A stretch of 52,240 nt of DNA, taken from Castellaniella hirudinis_A. GTDB taxonomy: Bacteria; Pseudomonadota; Gammaproteobacteria; Burkholderiales; Burkholderiaceae_B. The DNA lies in contig NZ_JBLGTV010000018.1 of the NCBI RefSeq assembly GCF_047468865.1, positions 1 to 52,240 on the forward strand, written 5' to 3'. Made by a program: the position numbers and the translations under genes. A model generated the notes under the pieces. The model did not search any database. It was not told the DNA's origin and saw only the letters and a list, made by a program, of their open reading frames with translations. Positions 15,408-23,746 of this stretch are shown here, piece by piece; the first letter of the stretch is position 1, and each line of letters starts with the position of its first letter.

Positions 15408-16477
15408 CCCAGCCGCTGATCCTCATCATGGCGGGCGGCACCGGCGGGCATATCATGCCCGGGTTGGCCGTGGCCGATCATCTGCGCGCCCAGGGCTGGC
15501 GCGTGCTGTGGCTGGGCGACCCCGAGCGCATGGAGGGCCGCTTGGTGCCCGCGCAGGGGATTACCCTGCTGCCGCTGCGTTTTGGCGGGGTGCGCGGCAA
15601 AGGCCCGCTGGCCTGGGCCAAGCTGCCCTTCGCGCTGGCGGTGGCCTGCCTGCGGGCGCATCGCCTGCTGCGCCGGCATCGCCCGGACGTGGTTCTGGGG
15701 ATGGGCGGCTATGCGGCGGTGCCGGGGGGCCTGATGGCGCGCCTGAGCGGTATCCCGCTGGTCATCCATGAGCAGAATGCCGTGGCGGGATCCGCCAACC
15801 GGCTGCTGGCGCGCCTGGCCCGCCGCAGCTTGGCGGGGTTTCCCGGGGCGCTGCCGGGCGCCGTCATGGTGGGCAATCCGGTGCGCCGGGCCTTGTTGTC
15901 CGTCGCCCCGGCGGCGCAGCGCTATGGCGCGCGCCAGGGGGGATTGCGCGTGCTGGTTCTGGGGGGCAGTCAGGGCGCGGCCCGCATCAACGCCCTGGTG
16001 CCCGATGCCCTGGCCTTGATGGATCAGGCGGCGCGCCCGCGGGTAGTGCATCAGACCGGCGCCCGCCACCTGCAGGCCGTGCAGCAGCACTATGCTCGCC
16101 TGGGCCTGCAGGCGCAGACCGTGGCGTTCATCGACGACATGGCGCAGGCGCTGGCCGACGCGGATCTGGTCATCTGCCGCGCCGGGGCCATGACGGTGGC
16201 CGAGGTGGCCGCCGTCGGCGTGGCGGCGCTGTTCATTCCCCTGCCGTCGGCGATCGACGATCACCAGACCGCCAATGCCCGGTTTTTATCGGACTGCCAG
16301 GGCGGCTGGTTGATGCCGCAGGCTGATCTGGCCCCCGGCGTGCTGGCCGATTGGCTGGCCTCCCGCAACCGGGATGAATTGTCCGAAGTGGCCCGGCACG
16401 CCCGCGAACATGCCAGCTTGAACGCCACGCAGCTGATTGCCGAAGCCTGCGTCCATACCAAAGAGGAATCGGCATGA
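15404..16477 (+). CDS. murG: UDP-GlcNAc:lipid I GlcNAc transferase MurG
   Basis: Converts lipid I to lipid II on the inner face of the membrane. At 357 residues it has the GT28 features: glycine loop MAGGTGGHIMPGLAVADHL (9-27), GMGGYAAVPGG (99-109), HEQNAVAGSANRLLAR (122-137), the second glycine loop LGGSQGAARIN (187-197) and the nucleotide-binding stretch CRAGAMTVAEVAAVGVAALFIPLP followed by DDHQTANA. It overlaps ftsW and murC by ATGA. Confidence 0.95.
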   Translation: MTQPLILIMAGGTGGHIMPGLAVADHLRAQGWRVLWLGDPERMEGRLVPAQGITLLPLRFGGVRGKGPLAWAKLPFALAVACLRAHRLLRRHRPDVVLGMGGYAAVPGGLMARLSGIPLVIHEQNAVAGSANRLLARLARRSLAGFPGALPGAVMVGNPVRRALLSVAPAAQRYGARQGGLRVLVLGGSQGAARINALVPDALALMDQAARPRVVHQTGARHLQAVQQHYARLGLQAQTVAFIDDMAQALADADLVICRAGAMTVAEVAAVGVAALFIPLPSAIDDHQTANARFLSDCQGGWLMPQADLAPGVLADWLASRNRDELSEVARHAREHASLNATQLIAEACVHTKEESA

Positions 16478-17880
16478 AACATCGTATCCATCATTTGCAT
16501 TTTGTCGGCATCGGCGGCGCGGGCATGAGCGGCATCGCCGAGGTGCTGTTGAATCTGGGCTATGCCGTCAGCGGGTCGGACGTGCAGGAAACCGCCGTCA
16601 CCCGCCGCCTGGCCGCCCTGGGGGCCGCCATCCGCATTGGCCACGCCGCCGAGCACATCCAGGGGGCGGGGGCCATCGTGACGTCGACCGCCATCCACGG
16701 CGACAACCCCGAGGTGCTGGCCGCCCGCGCCGCCCATGTGCCGGTGGTGCCGCGCGCCCTGATGCTGGCCGAACTCATGCGCCTGAAGCGCGGCATCGCC
16801 GTGGCCGGCACCCATGGCAAGACCACGACCACCAGCCTGGTGGCCAGCGTGCTGGCGGCGGGCGGCCTGGATCCCACCTTTGTGATCGGGGGGCGCTTGA
16901 ACGCCGCCGATGCCAACGCCCGCCTGGGGCAGGGGGAATACATCGTGGTCGAGGCCGACGAATCGGACGCTTCGTTTCTGAACCTGCTGCCGGTCATGGC
17001 CATCATCACCAATATCGACCTGGATCACATGGATACCTATGGTCACGATGTGGCCCGCCTGAAAAGCGCGTTTGTCGAATTCACCCAGCGCCTGCCGTTC
17101 TATGGCAGCGCCATCCTGTGTCTGGACGATCCCAATGTGCGCGAGATCATGCCCTTTGTCTCGCGGCCCATCACCACGTATGGCATTGATGCGCCCGCCC
17201 AGGTGCGCGCCCATGATCTGCGGGCCGAGGGCACTTCGATGTGCTTCGTGGCCGAGCGCCAGGGTTCCCGGGGCGCGCTGGCGCCGCTGAATATCTGCTT
17301 GAATCTGCCGGGGCGGCACAATGTGCTCAATGCCCTGGCCACCATTGCCGTGGCCACCGAGCTGGGCGTGGCCGACGAGGCCATCGTGGAGTCCTTGGCA
17401 CAGTTTCGCGGGGTGGGGCGGCGCTTTACCCAGATCGGGGATTTCGCGGTGGCTGCGCGCCAGGGCGGCGGGCGCTACAGCGTGGTCGACGACTACGGCC
17501 ACCACCCCGTCGAGATGGCGGCCACCTTGGCCGCGGCCCGGGGGGCGTGGCCCGATCGGCGGATCGTGCTGGCCTTTCAGCCGCACCGCTATACGCGCAC
17601 GCGCGATTGCTTCGAAGACTTCGTGCGGGTGCTCAGTCAAGCCGATGCCGTCTTGCTGTCCGAAGTCTATGCGGCGGGCGAGCCCCCGCTGGTTGCGGCG
17701 GATGGCCGGGCGCTGGCGCGCGGCCTGCGGGTGGCGGGCAAGGTCGAGCCCGTCTTCATCGAGGACGTCGGCGACATGGCCGCGGCCATCCAGGACTTCG
17801 CCCGGGACGGCGATGTGGTGATCATCATGGGCGCGGGGACGATCAGCCGCGTGCCCGCTCAGTTAGGGAGTCCGCTATGA
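16474..17880 (+). CDS. murC: UDP-MurNAc:L-alanine ligase MurC
   Basis: Adds the first stem-peptide residue, L-alanine, to UDP-MurNAc. The 468 residues begin with the dinucleotide-fold motif HFVGIGGAGMSGIAEVL (9-25). The ATP loop AGTHGKTTTTS (111-121), VEADESDASFLNL, NIDLDHMDTYG and, in the C-terminal domain, VVDDYGHHPVEMAAT and FQPHRYTRTRDCFEDF follow. These are the family diagnostic stretches in the expected order. It overlaps murG and ddlB by ATGA. Confidence 0.96.
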   Translation: MKHRIHHLHFVGIGGAGMSGIAEVLLNLGYAVSGSDVQETAVTRRLAALGAAIRIGHAAEHIQGAGAIVTSTAIHGDNPEVLAARAAHVPVVPRALMLAELMRLKRGIAVAGTHGKTTTTSLVASVLAAGGLDPTFVIGGRLNAADANARLGQGEYIVVEADESDASFLNLLPVMAIITNIDLDHMDTYGHDVARLKSAFVEFTQRLPFYGSAILCLDDPNVREIMPFVSRPITTYGIDAPAQVRAHDLRAEGTSMCFVAERQGSRGALAPLNICLNLPGRHNVLNALATIAVATELGVADEAIVESLAQFRGVGRRFTQIGDFAVAARQGGGRYSVVDDYGHHPVEMAATLAAARGAWPDRRIVLAFQPHRYTRTRDCFEDFVRVLSQADAVLLSEVYAAGEPPLVAADGRALARGLRVAGKVEPVFIEDVGDMAAAIQDFARDGDVVIIMGAGTISRVPAQLGSPL

Positions 17881-18821
17881 CCACAGCATTTGGCCGGGTC
17901 GGCGTCTTGTATGGCGGGGTTTCCGCCGAACGCGAAGTATCCTTGATTTCGGGCCAGGGCATTTGCCAGGCCCTGCGGGAGGCGGGGGTCGATGCCCATG
18001 GGTTCGACACGGGCCGCCAAAGCCTGGGCGAACTGGCCGATGCCGGCTTCGACCGGGTTTTCATCGCCCTGCATGGGCGCTATGGCGAGGATGGCACCAT
18101 TCAGGGCGCCCTGGAAATGCTGGGCATCCCCTACACCGGCAGCGGGGTGCTGGCGTCCGCTTTGACCATGGACAAGATCGCCACCAAACGTCTGTGGCTG
18201 CAGCATGGCCTGCCCACGCCGGCCTTCGCCGTGTACGGCACGGCGGCCGATCTGCCCGCCGTGCAGGCCCTGGGCCTGCCCCTGATCGTCAAGCCGCCCC
18301 ATGAAGGGTCGTCACTGGGCCTGACGCGGGTCGAAACCGGCGAACAGTTGCCAGCCGCCCTGGAACTGGCGTGCCGGCACGATGACCTGGCCTTGGCCGA
18401 GCCGTTGATCCGGGGGCGCGAGCTGACCGTCGCGCTGCTGGGCAGTGCGGATCAGGCGCGGGCCTTGCCAGTGATCGAAATCCGGGCGCCCCAGGGGAAT
18501 TTCGATTTCGAGCACAAGTATGTTTCCAGCGAGACACAGTATTTTTGCCCCGCCGATCTGCCGCCGGACTTGAGCCGGGAAATCCAGGCGCTGTCTGTCC
18601 AGGCCTATCGGGTGCTGGGCTGCGAGGGCTGGGCGCGGGCCGACCTGATGCTGGATGGCCAGAATCGGCCCTGGCTGCTGGAAATGAACACGTCGCCGGG
18701 GATGACCAGCCATTCGCTGATGCCGATGGCCGCCAAAGCCGTGGGCATGAGCTATGCCGACCTGTGTGTGGCCATCCTGGCCACGGCGCGCTGCAAGGTG
18801 CGCCGCGTGGCCGGCCAGTGA
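17877..18821 (+). CDS. ddlB: D-alanine--D-alanine ligase
   Basis: Makes D-Ala-D-Ala, the substrate of the MurF half of MurEF. The 314-residue ATP-grasp protein has VLYGGVSAEREVSLISG (10-26), LHGRYGEDGTIQGALEMLGIPYTGSGVLASALTMDK, KPPHEGSSLGLTRV and the C-terminal metal-binding LLEMNTSPGMTSHSLMP. Length is near the family norm. ATG 17877 overlaps the murC stop and starts right before the conserved fold. The much longer open frame that begins inside murC is read-through of the other frame. The next gene, ftsQ, starts 3 bases after the stop. Confidence 0.94.
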   Translation: MTTAFGRVGVLYGGVSAEREVSLISGQGICQALREAGVDAHGFDTGRQSLGELADAGFDRVFIALHGRYGEDGTIQGALEMLGIPYTGSGVLASALTMDKIATKRLWLQHGLPTPAFAVYGTAADLPAVQALGLPLIVKPPHEGSSLGLTRVETGEQLPAALELACRHDDLALAEPLIRGRELTVALLGSADQARALPVIEIRAPQGNFDFEHKYVSSETQYFCPADLPPDLSREIQALSVQAYRVLGCEGWARADLMLDGQNRPWLLEMNTSPGMTSHSLMPMAAKAVGMSYADLCVAILATARCKVRRVAGQ

Positions 18822-18824
18822 CCG

Positions 18825-19640
18825 ATGGAGCCGCTGATGTTCGCCGACGCCCGATTGACCAATCTGATTGCCAACCTGCTGGCCTTGCTGGCGGTGTCTG
18901 CGATGCTGATTGGCGCGCTGGCGTGGACGATCCGGCGGCCTTATTTTGCGATCGACCGGATCGAATTGGCGCCCATGAGCGACGCCCGTCTGCAATATGT
19001 TTCTCCCAGCGGCATGCAGGCGGCGCTGCAGGGCCGGGTGCAGGGCAATTTTTTCCTGCTGGATCTGGATCAGGTGCGCCGCCAGATCGAGACCGTCCCC
19101 TGGGTGCGCCATGCGGCCGTGCGCCGGGTCTGGCCGTCGACCTTGCTTGTGCGGGTCGAGGAACAGCAGCCCCTGGCGCTGTGGAACGAAAACCAGATGA
19201 TCAATACCTGGGGCGAGGCCTTCACCGCCAATGCGGGAGACCTGCCCGACGATGTCTCGCTGCCGCAACTGAACGGCCCGGTGAATTCCGAGCGGCTGGT
19301 GGTGCAGCGTTATGCCGAGATCGCCCGCTGGTTCGCCCCGCTGGGCCTGCGCGTGCGCGAGGCGACGCTGACGCCGCGCTATGCCTGGGAACTGGCCTTG
19401 TCCGATGGCATCCAGCTCAACCTGGGGCGCGATCCGGCGGCCGATGCGGCCGATCCCCATGGGCGCTCGGGGGCCTTGCCCTTCGCCGCCCGCATAGAAC
19501 GTTTTGTCCAGACCTGGCCGGCGCTGACCCGCCGCCTGGGCGACCGCCTGATTGCCAGCGCGGATCTGCGCTACCCCAACGGGTATGCCATCACGCTGGC
19601 CCCTGAAACCGCTGCTCAATCTAAACCACCCAAACCATGA
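18825..19640 (+). CDS. ftsQ: Cell division protein FtsQ
   Basis: Bitopic divisome scaffold that recruits FtsL and FtsB. The 271 residues comprise a short cytosolic tail, a membrane helix (about 13-35, LIANLLALLAVSAMLIGALAWTI), a POTRA domain beginning YFAIDRIELAPM (about 40-110) and a beta domain. Conserved pieces include GNFFLLDLDQVRRQIETVPWVRHAAVRRVWPSTLLVRVEEQQPLALWN. The C-terminal tail is Pro/Lys-rich. The stop overlaps the ftsA start (ATGA). Confidence 0.92.
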   Translation: MEPLMFADARLTNLIANLLALLAVSAMLIGALAWTIRRPYFAIDRIELAPMSDARLQYVSPSGMQAALQGRVQGNFFLLDLDQVRRQIETVPWVRHAAVRRVWPSTLLVRVEEQQPLALWNENQMINTWGEAFTANAGDLPDDVSLPQLNGPVNSERLVVQRYAEIARWFAPLGLRVREATLTPRYAWELALSDGIQLNLGRDPAADAADPHGRSGALPFAARIERFVQTWPALTRRLGDRLIASADLRYPNGYAITLAPETAAQSKPPKP

Positions 19641-20863
19641 CTCGTGACATCAAAGACCTGATCGTTGCATTGGATATCGGCACCAGCAAGGTGGTGGCTG
19701 TCGTCGCCGAAATTTCGCCCGATGGCGGTTTTGAAGTGCTGGGCCTGGGCCAGCACGAATCCGAAGGCATGCGCAAAGGGGTGGTCGTCAATATCGAATC
19801 GACCGTGAATTCCATCCAGCGCGCCCTGGAAGAAGCCGAATTGATGGCCGATTGCAAGATCCGCGAAGTCTATACCGGGATTGCGGGCAGCCACATCACC
19901 AGCTTCAATTCCAGCGGTATGGTGGCCGTGAAGGACAAGGAAGTCACGGCCACGGATGTCGCCCGCGTGGTGGAAACCGCCAAAGCCGTCAATATCCCGA
20001 CGGATCAGCAGGTGCTGCACGTGCTGACGCAGGAATTCATCGTCGATGCCCAGGATGATATCCGCGAACCCATCGGCATGAGCGGCATGCGCCTGGAAGT
20101 CCGCGTGCATATCGTCACGGGGGCGGTCAGCGCGGCGCAGAACATCGTCAAGTGCGTGCGCCGCTGCGGCCTGGAAGTCCAGGATCTGATCCTGCAGCCG
20201 CTGGCCTCCAGCCTGTCGTGCCTGACGGCCGACGAAAAAGAACTGGGCGTGGTGCTGGTGGACATCGGCGGCGGCACGACGGACATTGCGATCTACACCG
20301 GCGGGGCCATTCGCCATACGTCGGTGGTGCCGATCGCCGGCGATCAAGTCACCAGCGATATTGCCGCCATGCTGCGCACCCCCACGCCGGATGCCGAGGA
20401 AATCAAGCTGCGCCATGGCGTGGCCAAGCAGATTCTGGTGGATGCCGAGCAGATGATCGAGGTGCCGGGCCTGGGCGACCGCCCCAATCGCAGCGTCAAG
20501 CGCCAGGCCCTGGGGGCGGTGATCGAGCCGCGCATGGAAGAATTGTTCGGATTCGTGCAGCAAGTGGTGCGCGAGTCCGGGTACGAGGAACTGCTGGCCT
20601 CGGGGGTCGTGTTGACGGGCGGAACCGCCCTGATGCCGGGCATGGTCGAGCTGGCCGAAGATGTTTTCCTCAAGCCGGTGCGGATCGCCGTGCCGATGTA
20701 CGAGGGAAGCCTGGCCGACGTGATGCGCAACCCGCGCTTCTCGACGGTCATGGGATTGTTGACCGAGGCCCGCATGCAGCGGGCGCGCGGTCGCAAAGTG
20801 GCGCAGCAGAAAGGGGCGGTCAAGTCCGTTCTGACGCGCATGAAGGAATGGTTCATGAACTAG
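19637..20863 (+). CDS. ftsA: Cell division protein FtsA
   Basis: Actin-like ATPase that tethers FtsZ filaments to the membrane. Over 408 residues it shows the phosphate-1 motif VALDIGTSKVVAVVAEI (10-26), the 1C subdomain, the phosphate-2 motif VVLVDIGGGTTDIAIYTGGAI, the adenosine motif SGVVLTGGTALMPGMVELAEDVF and a C-terminal amphipathic membrane-targeting helix, VLTRMKEWFMN. All are intact. ftsZ follows after 64 bases that contain its ribosome binding site. Confidence 0.96.
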   Translation: MTRDIKDLIVALDIGTSKVVAVVAEISPDGGFEVLGLGQHESEGMRKGVVVNIESTVNSIQRALEEAELMADCKIREVYTGIAGSHITSFNSSGMVAVKDKEVTATDVARVVETAKAVNIPTDQQVLHVLTQEFIVDAQDDIREPIGMSGMRLEVRVHIVTGAVSAAQNIVKCVRRCGLEVQDLILQPLASSLSCLTADEKELGVVLVDIGGGTTDIAIYTGGAIRHTSVVPIAGDQVTSDIAAMLRTPTPDAEEIKLRHGVAKQILVDAEQMIEVPGLGDRPNRSVKRQALGAVIEPRMEELFGFVQQVVRESGYEELLASGVVLTGGTALMPGMVELAEDVFLKPVRIAVPMYEGSLADVMRNPRFSTVMGLLTEARMQRARGRKVAQQKGAVKSVLTRMKEWFMN

Positions 20864-20927
20864 CCCATCGGGCCGCGTGAACTATCAGGGGAAATGTTTT
20901 GTTTATCCGTATGTGAGGGAGTCGAAC

Positions 20928-22097
20928 ATGATGAGTTTTGAAATGCTGGATACCAGCCGCAACGGGACTGTGATCAAGGTCGTCGGGGTCGGGGGTGCCG
21001 GCGGGAATGCCGTGGCCCATATGATTCACGCCGGGGTGCAAGGGGTGGAATTCATCTGCGCCAATACCGATGCCCAGGCGCTGGCCACCAGTGAGGCCCC
21101 GGTGCAGATCCGTCTGGGGCGCACTGGCCTGGGCGCCGGCGCCAAGCCGGATCAGGGCCGCGCGGCGGCCGAGACCGCGCGCGAGGAAATCCGCGCCGCG
21201 CTGAATGGGGCGCACATGGTGTTCATCACGGCCGGCATGGGGGGCGGCACCGGCACCGGGGCGGGCCCCGTGGTGGCCGAAGTCGCCAAGGAGTTGGGCA
21301 TTTTGACGGTCGGCGTCGTGACCAAGCCCTTTGTTTTCGAGGGCAACAAGCGCATGCGCCTGGCCGAGGAGGGCATCCGCGAACTTTCGCGCCATGTGCA
21401 TTCTCTGGTGGTGGTGCTGAACGAGAACCTGTACGACCTGATGGACGACGATGCCACCCAGGAAGATTGCTTCCAGGCGGCCGATGATGTGCTGCACAAT
21501 GCCTGCGCCGGGATTGCCGAGATCATCAATGTCGAAGGCAACGTCAACGTGGACTTCGAGGACGTCAAGACCATCATGGGCGAGCAGGGCCAGGCCATGA
21601 TGGGCACCGCCATGGCCGCCGGCGCGGATCGGGCGCGCGTGGCCGCCGAACAGGCGATTGCCTGCCCCTTGCTGGAAGGCGTGGATCTGCACGGCGCGCG
21701 CGGCATCCTGGTCAACATCACGGCCAGCCGCAGCCTGAAGATGCGCGAAACGCGTGAAATCATGGAAACCATCCGCAGCTATGCCTCCGAGGAAGCCACC
21801 GTGATTTTCGGCACGGCCTACGATGAGTCCATGGGCGAGAACCTGCGCGTGACGGTGGTCGCCACCGGCCTGGGCGCGACCAACAGCCGCCCGCAGCTGG
21901 TGGCCACGCCGGCCGAGGCCCAACGCACCGGGACGGATGACCAGCCCATGCACCTGGGGCATGATTTCTCGGGCACCGACGTGCCTTCGGTGATCCGCAA
22001 TCCGCGCACCCACGCTTCGGCCCAGGTGCGCGCCCTGGAAGGCGCCGGGATGGACCATTTCGACATCCCCGCGTTCTTGCGCAAACAGGCGGATTGA
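20928..22097 (+). CDS. ftsZ: Cell division GTPase FtsZ
   Basis: Tubulin homologue that forms the Z ring. Of 389 residues, the GTPase domain holds VVGVGGAGGNAV (18-29), ICANTDAQAL, the tubulin signature GGGTGTG (105-111) and the T7 loop NVNVDFEDVKTIMG. The C-terminal conserved peptide is DIPAFLRK, the FtsA/ZipA-binding tail, after a fairly short linker of about 50 residues. ATG 20928 (or the ATG at 20931) is chosen because GAGGGAG lies 6 bases upstream and the family begins there. The frame is open back to 20877. Confidence 0.96.
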   Translation: MMSFEMLDTSRNGTVIKVVGVGGAGGNAVAHMIHAGVQGVEFICANTDAQALATSEAPVQIRLGRTGLGAGAKPDQGRAAAETAREEIRAALNGAHMVFITAGMGGGTGTGAGPVVAEVAKELGILTVGVVTKPFVFEGNKRMRLAEEGIRELSRHVHSLVVVLNENLYDLMDDDATQEDCFQAADDVLHNACAGIAEIINVEGNVNVDFEDVKTIMGEQGQAMMGTAMAAGADRARVAAEQAIACPLLEGVDLHGARGILVNITASRSLKMRETREIMETIRSYASEEATVIFGTAYDESMGENLRVTVVATGLGATNSRPQLVATPAEAQRTGTDDQPMHLGHDFSGTDVPSVIRNPRTHASAQVRALEGAGMDHFDIPAFLRKQAD

Positions 22098-22157
22098 CCG
22101 CCGGCTGCATCAGCGGTCACCTCACATCGCGGCGGTGTCATGCCGGTCGCGGCGCTT

Positions 22158-22194
22158 GGCGCGTGTTCCCCTGGCCCCTGGGGGAACGCGCGCC
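22158..22194 (+). terminator. 14-bp hairpin downstream of ftsZ
   Basis: GGCGCGTGTTCCCC (22158-22171) pairs along its full length (one G-U) with 22181-22194 around a 9-base loop. It lies 60 bases after ftsZ, ahead of the lpxC promoter region. There is no T-tract, so it may attenuate or protect the 3' end rather than terminate fully. Confidence 0.5.
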
Positions 22195-22224
22195 CTCGCA
22201 TGTCTTGATGTTATTGTCGAAAAA

Positions 22225-22254
22225 TTCCTGGAAAACCCTAGGCCGGGTTACAAT
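22225..22254 (+). promoter_or_regulatory. Candidate lpxC promoter
   Basis: TACAAT at 22249-22254 is a good -10 element. The best -35 is the weak TTCCTG at 22225-22230 with an 18-bp spacer. It would leave a leader of about 50 bases before lpxC. Confidence 0.45.
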
Positions 22255-22310
22255 GCCGGGATCAATTTGACGCGCAGTTTCTGCGTGCCATAGCCAACCA
22301 GTCATTACTC

Positions 22311-23234
22311 ATGCTCTTACAGCGCACCATCAAACAATCCATTTCCACCAAAGGCGTGGGCCTGCATTCGGGCCGCCGCGTGGAAATCACCCTGCGCCCC
22401 GCCCAGCCCAACACGGGCATCGTGTTCCATCGCGTCGATCTTCCCCAGGTGGTCGATCTCCCCGCGCGCGCCGATGCCGTGGGCGATACGCGCATGGCGT
22501 CTGTGCTGCAGCAGGGCGCCGTGCGGGTGTCCACGGTCGAGCACCTCATGTCCGCCCTGGCCGGCCTGGGCGTCGATAACCTGCACGTCGATCTCAACGC
22601 CGAAGAAGTCCCCATCATGGACGGCAGCGCCGGCACCTTCGTCTATCTGCTGCGCAGCGCAGGCCTGCAGGAACAAGCCGCCCCCAAGCGCTTCATCCGG
22701 GTGCTCAAGCCCGTCGAAGTCCGCGACGGCGATGGCCCGGATGCCAAATGGGCCCGGCTGGAGCCCCACAACGGTTTCGCGCTGTCGTTCGCCATTGATT
22801 TCCATCATCCGGCCATCAATGCCACGGCCAACCAGGCGCAGGTGGATTTCTCCCAGGATTCCTACGTCAAGACCATCGCGCGCGCGCGCACCTTCGGCTT
22901 TGCCGCCGAGGTCGAAGCCCTGCGATCCATGGGGTTGGCGCGGGGCGGCAGCCTGGACAACGCCATCGTCATGGACGAATACCGTGTCCTCAATGCCGAT
23001 GGCCTGCGCTACGACGACGAATTCGTCAAGCATAAAATCCTGGACGCCATCGGCGACCTGTACCTGGTGGGCAAGCCCCTGGTGGCCCGTTACGTGGCCT
23101 ATAAATCAGGCCACGACCTGAACAACCGCCTGGTGCGCGCCTTGCTGGCCCAGCAGGACGCCTGGGAAATCATCCACTACGAAACCGCCGACGCCGCGCC
23201 GGCGGCCTTTACCCGCGACTGGCAACTGGCCTGA
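22311..23234 (+). CDS. lpxC: UDP-3-O-acyl-GlcNAc deacetylase LpxC
   Basis: Zinc-dependent deacetylase, the committed step of lipid A synthesis. The 307-residue protein opens with LLQRTIKQSISTKGVGLHSG. The zinc ligands His78 (STVEHLMSAL), His241 and Asp245 (KHKILDAIGDLYL) are present, as is the catalytic His268 (SGHDLNNRLVRAL). Length equals the family norm. The C-terminus lacks obvious degradation-tag features that I can judge. Its position right after ftsZ is the usual betaproteobacterial and gammaproteobacterial arrangement. Confidence 0.96.
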   Translation: MLLQRTIKQSISTKGVGLHSGRRVEITLRPAQPNTGIVFHRVDLPQVVDLPARADAVGDTRMASVLQQGAVRVSTVEHLMSALAGLGVDNLHVDLNAEEVPIMDGSAGTFVYLLRSAGLQEQAAPKRFIRVLKPVEVRDGDGPDAKWARLEPHNGFALSFAIDFHHPAINATANQAQVDFSQDSYVKTIARARTFGFAAEVEALRSMGLARGGSLDNAIVMDEYRVLNADGLRYDDEFVKHKILDAIGDLYLVGKPLVARYVAYKSGHDLNNRLVRALLAQQDAWEIIHYETADAAPAAFTRDWQLA

Positions 23235-23261
23235 ATCCCGGGTTTGGCGGCCAGCCGCGGG

Positions 23262-23732
23262 TCAGGCCGGGCGGTGGCGGCGCAGCAGCGTGTCGATGGC
23301 CTGGGCCAGCGGCCCCGGGCCGATTTCCCGCCCCAGGGCCTCGAACGCCTGCAACGCCTGGGCATCCAGCGGCTGGGCCAGACGCTGGGGCTTTTGGGTC
23401 ACATTCCGTCCCATGGCGGCGTCGATCCGCACGACAATGGTTTCCACAGGCCAGCCGGCGTCTTGCAGATGCCGGGCGGCCTGGGGCGTCAGCTGGCGCA
23501 GCCGGGCCGCATGCGCCGGGCCCGGAACCACCACCGTCATTTGCTGTCCATCCATGCGGGCCACCCGTACCCATGGTTTCAGGGCCGGCGGCAGCTTGGC
23601 GGCCAGCGCCGCTTGCGCCGCCAGCAAGCGGTGGGCCGCCTGCACCAGGCCGGCCCCTTGGGGGTGGTGATCCAGCCAGTCTGCGGCGGAGACCCCCGCC
23701 GAGTGGCTGCGATGTTGGACAACCGAGGACAT
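23262..23732 (-). CDS. dciA: DUF721 protein, DciA-type helicase loader
   Basis: About 156 residues. A central DUF721 core reads LAAQAALAAKLPPALKPWVRVARMDGQQMTVVVPGPAHAARLRQLTPQAARHL, the small alpha/beta fold of DciA. DciA is the ancestral loader of the DnaB replicative helicase in bacteria lacking DnaC or DnaI, and Betaproteobacteria generally use it. The gene commonly sits near lpxC and secA. Function here is by family. The start is uncertain: ATG 23732 has no good Shine-Dalgarno, and a TTG at 23777 would add 15 residues and overlap the divergent M23 gene. The C-terminal 50 residues (after RIDAAMGRN) are variable. Confidence 0.78.
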   Translation of the reverse strand: MSSVVQHRSHSAGVSAADWLDHHPQGAGLVQAAHRLLAAQAALAAKLPPALKPWVRVARMDGQQMTVVVPGPAHAARLRQLTPQAARHLQDAGWPVETIVVRIDAAMGRNVTQKPQRLAQPLDAQALQAFEALGREIGPGPLAQAIDTLLRRHRPA

Positions 23733-23746
23733 GAAGGAATGATTGA

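Noticed and set aside
17241..17876. Long N-terminal extension of ddlB
   Set aside because: The frame passes through murC in another phase. The conserved ligase fold starts at ATG 17877, which overlaps the murC stop as at neighbouring junctions.
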